64,000 nt of DNA. Source: Bacteroidia bacterium. GTDB taxonomy: Bacteria > Bacteroidota > Bacteroidia > CAIKAF01. Location: assembly GCA_016742095.1 (NCBI GenBank), contig JACVCJ010000021.1:1-64000 (forward strand). The letters run 5' to 3'. A program made the position numbers and the translations under genes. Shown here in pieces: positions 59,900-64,000 of this stretch (the stretch's first letter is position 1; each line of letters opens with the position of its first letter). The notes under the pieces were generated by a model that did not search any database, was not told the DNA's origin, and worked only from the letters and a program-made list of their open reading frames with translations.

Positions 59900-61189
59900 T
59901 TATTTGTTCTTTTTGTTTCCGCGGCCCGGGTACGGGTTCGAATTCTCGTCGTTCAGCTTGCTCAGCTTGTCGAAGTCGAACACCAGGGTAAAGCGGATGG
60001 TATTTTCGAGCGGGTTACGCTGTACGATCGGAATCAGGTATGAAAAATCAAGACCGAATACGCTGTAACGCACACCGGCGCCTACCGTTACATAACGACG
60101 GCCGCCTTTCTGTGTGGACTCGTGGCTGTAACCTACGCGGGCGGCGAATACACGGTTGTACCAGTATTCGAAACCGGTGGCAAAGTTAATTTCGTCCAGC
60201 TCTTCGCGGGCACCACCCGGGGCATCGGCCCAGGAAGTAAAGATGGAGTTCACTACGCCGCGGTTCGGGTCCATACCGGCTTCAATGTCCGGGTTACCGT
60301 CACCGTCCTCATCAACGTACTGACCGTTGTTATCGCGTTTGTACAGGGGTGTGGTAGGCACCAGCAGTTTGCTGATCTCCACAGACCACTGCAGGCTGTT
60401 GTAATCGTCAAATTTCATGGTAAGACCGGCACCCGTACGGAAGTTCATCGGGATAAAGTCGGCGCGGGAGTTGGCCGAGTAACGGATCTTGGCGCCCAGG
60501 TTGGTAAAGGCTACACCATAACGGAAAGTAACCGGTTTCTTGGCAATTTTCCATTTGTTGTTCTGGTAGAACAGCGATATATCACCGGCACCGGTAAGAC
60601 CGGCACGGGTGGCCTGGCCGTTCACCGTCTGGCCCAGGGTAAGGTTCGAGTATATAAAACGGAAAGCCACACCCATACTCAGGTTATCGATCAGTTTCTG
60701 GGAATAACCTACGTCCAGGGCAAATTCGTTCGGTTTAAAGTTACCGATCACGCCGCCCGTATTATCGGTAAACGTGATATCACCGAGGGAGAAATAGCGC
60801 AGGGAGGCAGAAACGGCTCCGAAATCTTTAATTTTCTGGTTAAAGCTCAGGTAGGCCAGGTTCACGTCGGGTATCAGGTTACGCAGCCAGGGGCTGTACG
60901 AGATGGCAACTGAGGTCTGGCGTTCCTGGAATACAGATTTGGCCAGGTTGAAGTGCATGCTGTTGGCATCGGGAGCCGTGGCAACACCTATATCGCCCAT
61001 ACCGCCCGCACGGGCGTCCGGTGAAATATTCAGAAATGGAACCGTGGTGGTGATAACGTTGGCGATACCGCCCTGTTTGTAGACTTCTTTATAATCGGTC
61101 TGATTGGTTACGTCCCCTGGTGTCTGGGCAACAGCAGCTGTGGCTAATCCCATCAGCGGCAGCATGAATATCTTGTTTCTAATAAGCAT
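59900..61189 (-). CDS. porV: type IX secretion outer membrane protein PorV (LptO)
   Basis: The 429-residue protein has a signal peptide (MLIRNKIFMLPLMGLATAAV) and the PorV-specific N-terminal stretch TTVPFLNISPDARAGGMGDI, followed by VATAPDANSMHFNLAK. The rest is a beta-barrel of the FadL-like class, with an inserted Ca-binding-like loop (DNNGQYVDEDGDGNPDIEAG). PorV delivers T9SS cargo to PorU for sorting-domain removal and attachment. It lies 81 bases after porU on the same strand and ends in a terminator, consistent with a porU-porV unit. Confidence 0.95.
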   Translation of the reverse strand: MLIRNKIFMLPLMGLATAAVAQTPGDVTNQTDYKEVYKQGGIANVITTTVPFLNISPDARAGGMGDIGVATAPDANSMHFNLAKSVFQERQTSVAISYSPWLRNLIPDVNLAYLSFNQKIKDFGAVSASLRYFSLGDITFTDNTGGVIGNFKPNEFALDVGYSQKLIDNLSMGVAFRFIYSNLTLGQTVNGQATRAGLTGAGDISLFYQNNKWKIAKKPVTFRYGVAFTNLGAKIRYSANSRADFIPMNFRTGAGLTMKFDDYNSLQWSVEISKLLVPTTPLYKRDNNGQYVDEDGDGNPDIEAGMDPNRGVVNSIFTSWADAPGGAREELDEINFATGFEYWYNRVFAARVGYSHESTQKGGRRYVTVGAGVRYSVFGLDFSYLIPIVQRNPLENTIRFTLVFDFDKLSKLNDENSNPYPGRGNKKNK

Positions 61190-61208
61190 AGACTTTGTTA
61201 AAACGCGT

Positions 61209-61216
61209 CAAAATTA
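61209..61216 (-). promoter_or_regulatory. candidate -7 element upstream of porV
   Basis: On the minus strand TAATTTTG, a TAnnTTTG match, lies 19 bases before the porV start. It could give porV extra transcription independent of porU. No -33 TTG at the right distance. Confidence 0.4.
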
Positions 61217-61270
61217 CAATAAACCATGAATTAACTGGAAAACTGTCAAAATATTGTTAAAGCGGCACCA

Positions 61271-64000
61271 TTAATTTGTGCGGATTATTTTGGCAGTTGC
61301 GTAAGCATCTTTCCCTGAAAGACTTACAAGGTGTATACGGCAGAAATATATTCCGGGCGCCACCGTACCACCTGCGGCATTGCGGCCGTCCCAGGTAAAC
61401 TGTGTATTGCGGTAGGCCGAAGACAGTATTTCCTTGTTGATCGTATGCACCAGGCGTCCGTTCACATCGTAAATGTGCAGGTATCCCAGCAGTATGCCTT
61501 CGGGCAGGTTATGCGTAAAGGCAAAGGTGACCTGGTCCGACGAAGGGTTCGGATAGGGCAGGAACTCACTGATCACGGCCGAACTGCTGTCTACACGGAA
61601 CTGTATGGACGATTCGCCGAAATTATTACAGTTGTCCCAGGCCGAAACCTTCAGGGAATAATCGCCCTCGGGCAGGTTCAGGAAGGGATAGCGCAGTTCG
61701 CCCCTGCGGTAGGTGCCCTGGTAGGATGAATAATAGTCGTTTACGATGAAGGTCTGGTTCACCGGCCCGGTAAGCGTGGCAATGATGTCGTGCCCGATGC
61801 CGATTCCGCTGCTGTTGATACCGCTTTCGTCGTTAAATACGGCCTTCAGTTCGGGATTGCCGCCCACGGTGAGCCCGTTCACCGGCGAATCGTTCAGCAG
61901 GATGGCGATCTGCGGTGCGTCCTGTTCCTGGCAATTATTGAGGGACGAACCCACTTTTACCGTATCGTAGCCATGTGCATCGGTGGTGGCGTTGGAGGCA
62001 TAATAACTTATCTTTCCGTTACCTACCAGGTAATTGATGTCTTTGGGCACTTTAAATATGAACTCGAAGCGTCCGTCTTCCACGGGAGCCGCTCCCTTAA
62101 AGAGTATATTCTTCTGTATCTTAAAGTTACGCAGCACAGCGGGGGCATCGTTCCGTTTGGTCTGGTAACTGCCCGCTTTATCGAAAATGGTGGGGTACAC
62201 CGTACCGTCGAAATCAGGCATCAGGAAGCCGTCGGCATCGGCCACATAGCCCTTGATCTTTACTACCTGCGTGGCTTTGATGGTGTCGATGGGATTATCG
62301 TCTTCGTCGTAGATACCCGTTGTGAACACCTGGTTCACCGGGTAGGCCATTTTCTGCGAAGGATCTCCGAACAGCGAGATCGGCCCGCTGGTAGCGTCGT
62401 TCGAGTTGTTTTTGGCCAGGCGGAACACATCGCCCAGGGTGGGCATATTCCCGTTGGAATCGGGACTGAATGCGGCATTGTAAAAAGCATCGTTGAACTG
62501 GCCCACCAGCGATATGGCCCGCGTGGTAGATACCAGGGCTATGGCGCCACCGTCCTTGCGCATGGCCATTTTCTCCCCGGCAGATATAAAATCCGTCTGG
62601 TCGAAACGGGTGAACGTACAGGTGGCCGTAAGGAATACGGGCAAACGGTCGAAGTTGTTCCACTTATCGATGTCTTCCAGGGCCAGCAGCCTTTCCGAAG
62701 ACAGGCCCACTTCGCCTCCGTGACCGATGTAATTGAACAGCAGCACCCCATTGTTCAGCGAGGTAAAGAGCTGCTTTTCCGCCTCGGGATAGCGCTGCCC
62801 GGTAGATACCGTCTGCGAATAGGCATCGGCATATATTTTATCTACGTTATACTCGGGGAACTGCGTGCGCATAATAGCGTCGATGGCCTCGGAACCGTCC
62901 AGGAAAAGGCTTTCCCAGGAGTCGTCCATATCGTCGGCCAGCAGCAGTACCTTATTGCGCCAGTCTCTTTTGCATTCCGAATTATCGTCGTAATGAATGA
63001 TCTTATCCACCACTTCGCGCGCCGAAGTTTCGTTATAGGCCAGTATACGGCCCACGCCCGCCGAAAGATTGCCGTTTACGTTCAGCACTTCTACCTCTTC
63101 GGTATTGCCATAAATATTATTGGGGTCGAGCATCACAAAATAGTCGTCGCAGGCATACGAACCGCCCGAACGGCTGTAAGAGTTCTTGGTTTCCCAGGTG
63201 GGTACCAGGTTGGTGTTCACATTCACGGGAACTTTGTTTGCATCCAGTTCCACGGTACGCATCAGGTAATCCTTGTAATCGTAACTGGCGTCGCCGAAGA
63301 GCAGCAGGTAACGGACCATCGGGTCGCCGGAAGCGGTACGGTCCCTGAACATCTTCATAAAGTTACGGATGGCCGTAGGGTCCTGTGCCCCGGACGAGAA
63401 TTCGTTATAGATCATGCGCGGTGACACGATCCGGGAGCTGATACCATCGCGCTGCTGGCGGTGCTGGGCCAGTCGCTGGGCCTCTGTCCACAGGAATTCG
63501 GGCGCCACAATGATCATATCTGCATACGGCATGGCGTGCAGGTCCTGGTTGGGTACACCGCCAAACCACACCGGGCTGGCAAAGGATGCCGAAGGATCGA
63601 ACACCACGAACTCGTACAGGCTGCCGCCCGTTACGGCAAAACTACCGTTGCTGTGCTGTTGTTCCAGCGGGTTAATGGCATCTGTAACGTCCCATATCAG
63701 CGAAGAGGAGGCATTGGCAACCGAATAACGGATAACGCCCGGACTGAGGGAGTACGGGTTGCGGAACGTGGTAAAAGACCCGTAGCGGGCCAGGTTACGC
63801 CCTATATTGATGCTGATCTTATCGAGCCATACATTGGCCACCGACGAGGGTTTGTTGAACGTAAAGCGATAGCTGGTCTGCGGCGAAGTAACAAAGGTAC
63901 CGTTGCTGGTTTCGCCCATGGGGCCGTTATAAATACCGCTGTTGGACGTAATACCGATGCTGCCCAGTACCGAGCCGTTCAGGATCACGGTCTGGCTCGA
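61271..64000 (-). CDS. porU: type IX secretion sortase PorU, N-terminal part outside window
   Basis: The frame is open to the right edge, so about 910 C-terminal residues are visible (full PorU proteins are usually about 1,100-1,300). The C25 (gingipain-like) cysteine peptidase domain begins with DMIIVAPEFLWTEAQRLAQH. The catalytic His lies in LFNYIGHGGEVGLSSE (about residue 423 of the visible part) and the Cys in LTATCTFTRFDQ (about residue 457). A C-terminal sorting-like domain (FLPYPNPSSDQVTFAF) ends the protein. PorU removes T9SS sorting domains and attaches cargo to the surface with PorV, encoded just downstream. Confidence 0.95.
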   Translation of the reverse strand, partial: SSQTVILNGSVLGSIGITSNSGIYNGPMGETSNGTFVTSPQTSYRFTFNKPSSVANVWLDKISINIGRNLARYGSFTTFRNPYSLSPGVIRYSVANASSSLIWDVTDAINPLEQQHSNGSFAVTGGSLYEFVVFDPSASFASPVWFGGVPNQDLHAMPYADMIIVAPEFLWTEAQRLAQHRQQRDGISSRIVSPRMIYNEFSSGAQDPTAIRNFMKMFRDRTASGDPMVRYLLLFGDASYDYKDYLMRTVELDANKVPVNVNTNLVPTWETKNSYSRSGGSYACDDYFVMLDPNNIYGNTEEVEVLNVNGNLSAGVGRILAYNETSAREVVDKIIHYDDNSECKRDWRNKVLLLADDMDDSWESLFLDGSEAIDAIMRTQFPEYNVDKIYADAYSQTVSTGQRYPEAEKQLFTSLNNGVLLFNYIGHGGEVGLSSERLLALEDIDKWNNFDRLPVFLTATCTFTRFDQTDFISAGEKMAMRKDGGAIALVSTTRAISLVGQFNDAFYNAAFSPDSNGNMPTLGDVFRLAKNNSNDATSGPISLFGDPSQKMAYPVNQVFTTGIYDEDDNPIDTIKATQVVKIKGYVADADGFLMPDFDGTVYPTIFDKAGSYQTKRNDAPAVLRNFKIQKNILFKGAAPVEDGRFEFIFKVPKDINYLVGNGKISYYASNATTDAHGYDTVKVGSSLNNCQEQDAPQIAILLNDSPVNGLTVGGNPELKAVFNDESGINSSGIGIGHDIIATLTGPVNQTFIVNDYYSSYQGTYRRGELRYPFLNLPEGDYSLKVSAWDNCNNFGESSIQFRVDSSSAVISEFLPYPNPSSDQVTFAFTHNLPEGILLGYLHIYDVNGRLVHTINKEILSSAYRNTQFTWDGRNAAGGTVAPGIYFCRIHLVSLSGKDAYATAKIIRTN

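Noticed and set aside
61790-63424. 544-codon plus-strand frame within porU
   Set aside because: Shadow of the C25 sortase gene, with no family signature.
1-64000. CRISPR arrays, rRNA genes, insertion sequences, prophage
   Set aside because: No regular spaced repeats, rRNA-like sequence, transposase or phage structural genes were seen on either strand.

Overview
The window comes from a chromosome of a Bacteroidota bacterium, most like the Chitinophagaceae/Sphingobacteriia group. Three things point there. First, it has type IX secretion (T9SS) parts (PorU, PorV and a PorE-like OmpA protein) and at least six proteins ending in T9SS sorting domains. Second, many gene starts are preceded by the Bacteroidota -7 promoter element TAnnTTTG, with a TTG about 18-20 bases further upstream in the best cases. 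Third, the gene content is typical: RsgA, LepA, RsmG, NdpA, a HI0933-family flavoprotein and a BaiN-like context. GC content is moderate (low 50s by eye), with two visibly different patches.

Layout. 1-3564: an edge-cut TPR protein, a TolA-like Ala/Glu/Lys coiled-coil protein and a small conserved protein. 3827-7648 (minus): PorE-like OmpA/TPR/PD40 protein and a class III aminotransferase. 7779-11238: ppk1 facing engB and an alpha/beta hydrolase. 11353-17787 (minus): a tightly packed run of a cystathionine gamma-synthase/lyase, a TrkA/KtrA potassium gate, two tandem M43 metalloproteases with T9SS tails, and methylmalonyl-CoA epimerase. 17995-21416: ECF sigma, anti-sigma and a PNGase F-like secreted protein. 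21479-21555: tRNA with anticodon CAT, followed by a four-gene accessory insertion (21742-24604) of two paralogous cysteine-rich lipoproteins, a CxxC thioredoxin-fold protein and a small secreted protein, ending at a decayed T9SS-tail fragment (24678-24878). 25028-26797: secreted SGNH hydrolase.

27024-29821 is the most unusual region: an apparent operon of a degenerate-Nudix regulator, RNA 2'-phosphotransferase KptA/Tpt1, a 2OG-Fe(II) dioxygenase and a PPP-type metallophosphatase, followed by a CxxCxG zinc-binding mini-protein. Its promoter is flanked by two GTGT-N7-ACAC operators. I infer an ADP-ribose/NAD-linked RNA repair or nucleic-acid modification unit.

29824-36696: secreted lipocalin-like protein, esterase, DJ-1/AraC regulator, SRPBCC protein, a CxxCH-bearing T9SS cargo protein and two AT-rich lipoproteins. 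37097-43941: housekeeping run (rsgA, glycosyltransferase, ECF sigma, lepA, membrane protein, rsmG, 2-hydroxyacid dehydrogenase, Kazal lipoprotein). 43944-50177: RprXY-like two-component pair divergent from a 1022-residue NIDO/SprB adhesin with a type B sorting domain, then a GH25 lysozyme. 50226-59725: TonB-dependent-type receptor, beta-CASP nuclease, HI0933 flavoprotein, lipoprotein, RsmF-like methylase, acyl-CoA dehydrogenase and NdpA. 59900-64000 (minus): porV and the 3' part of porU.

The secreted enzymes and adhesin are expected clients of the PorU/PorV machinery encoded at the right end.
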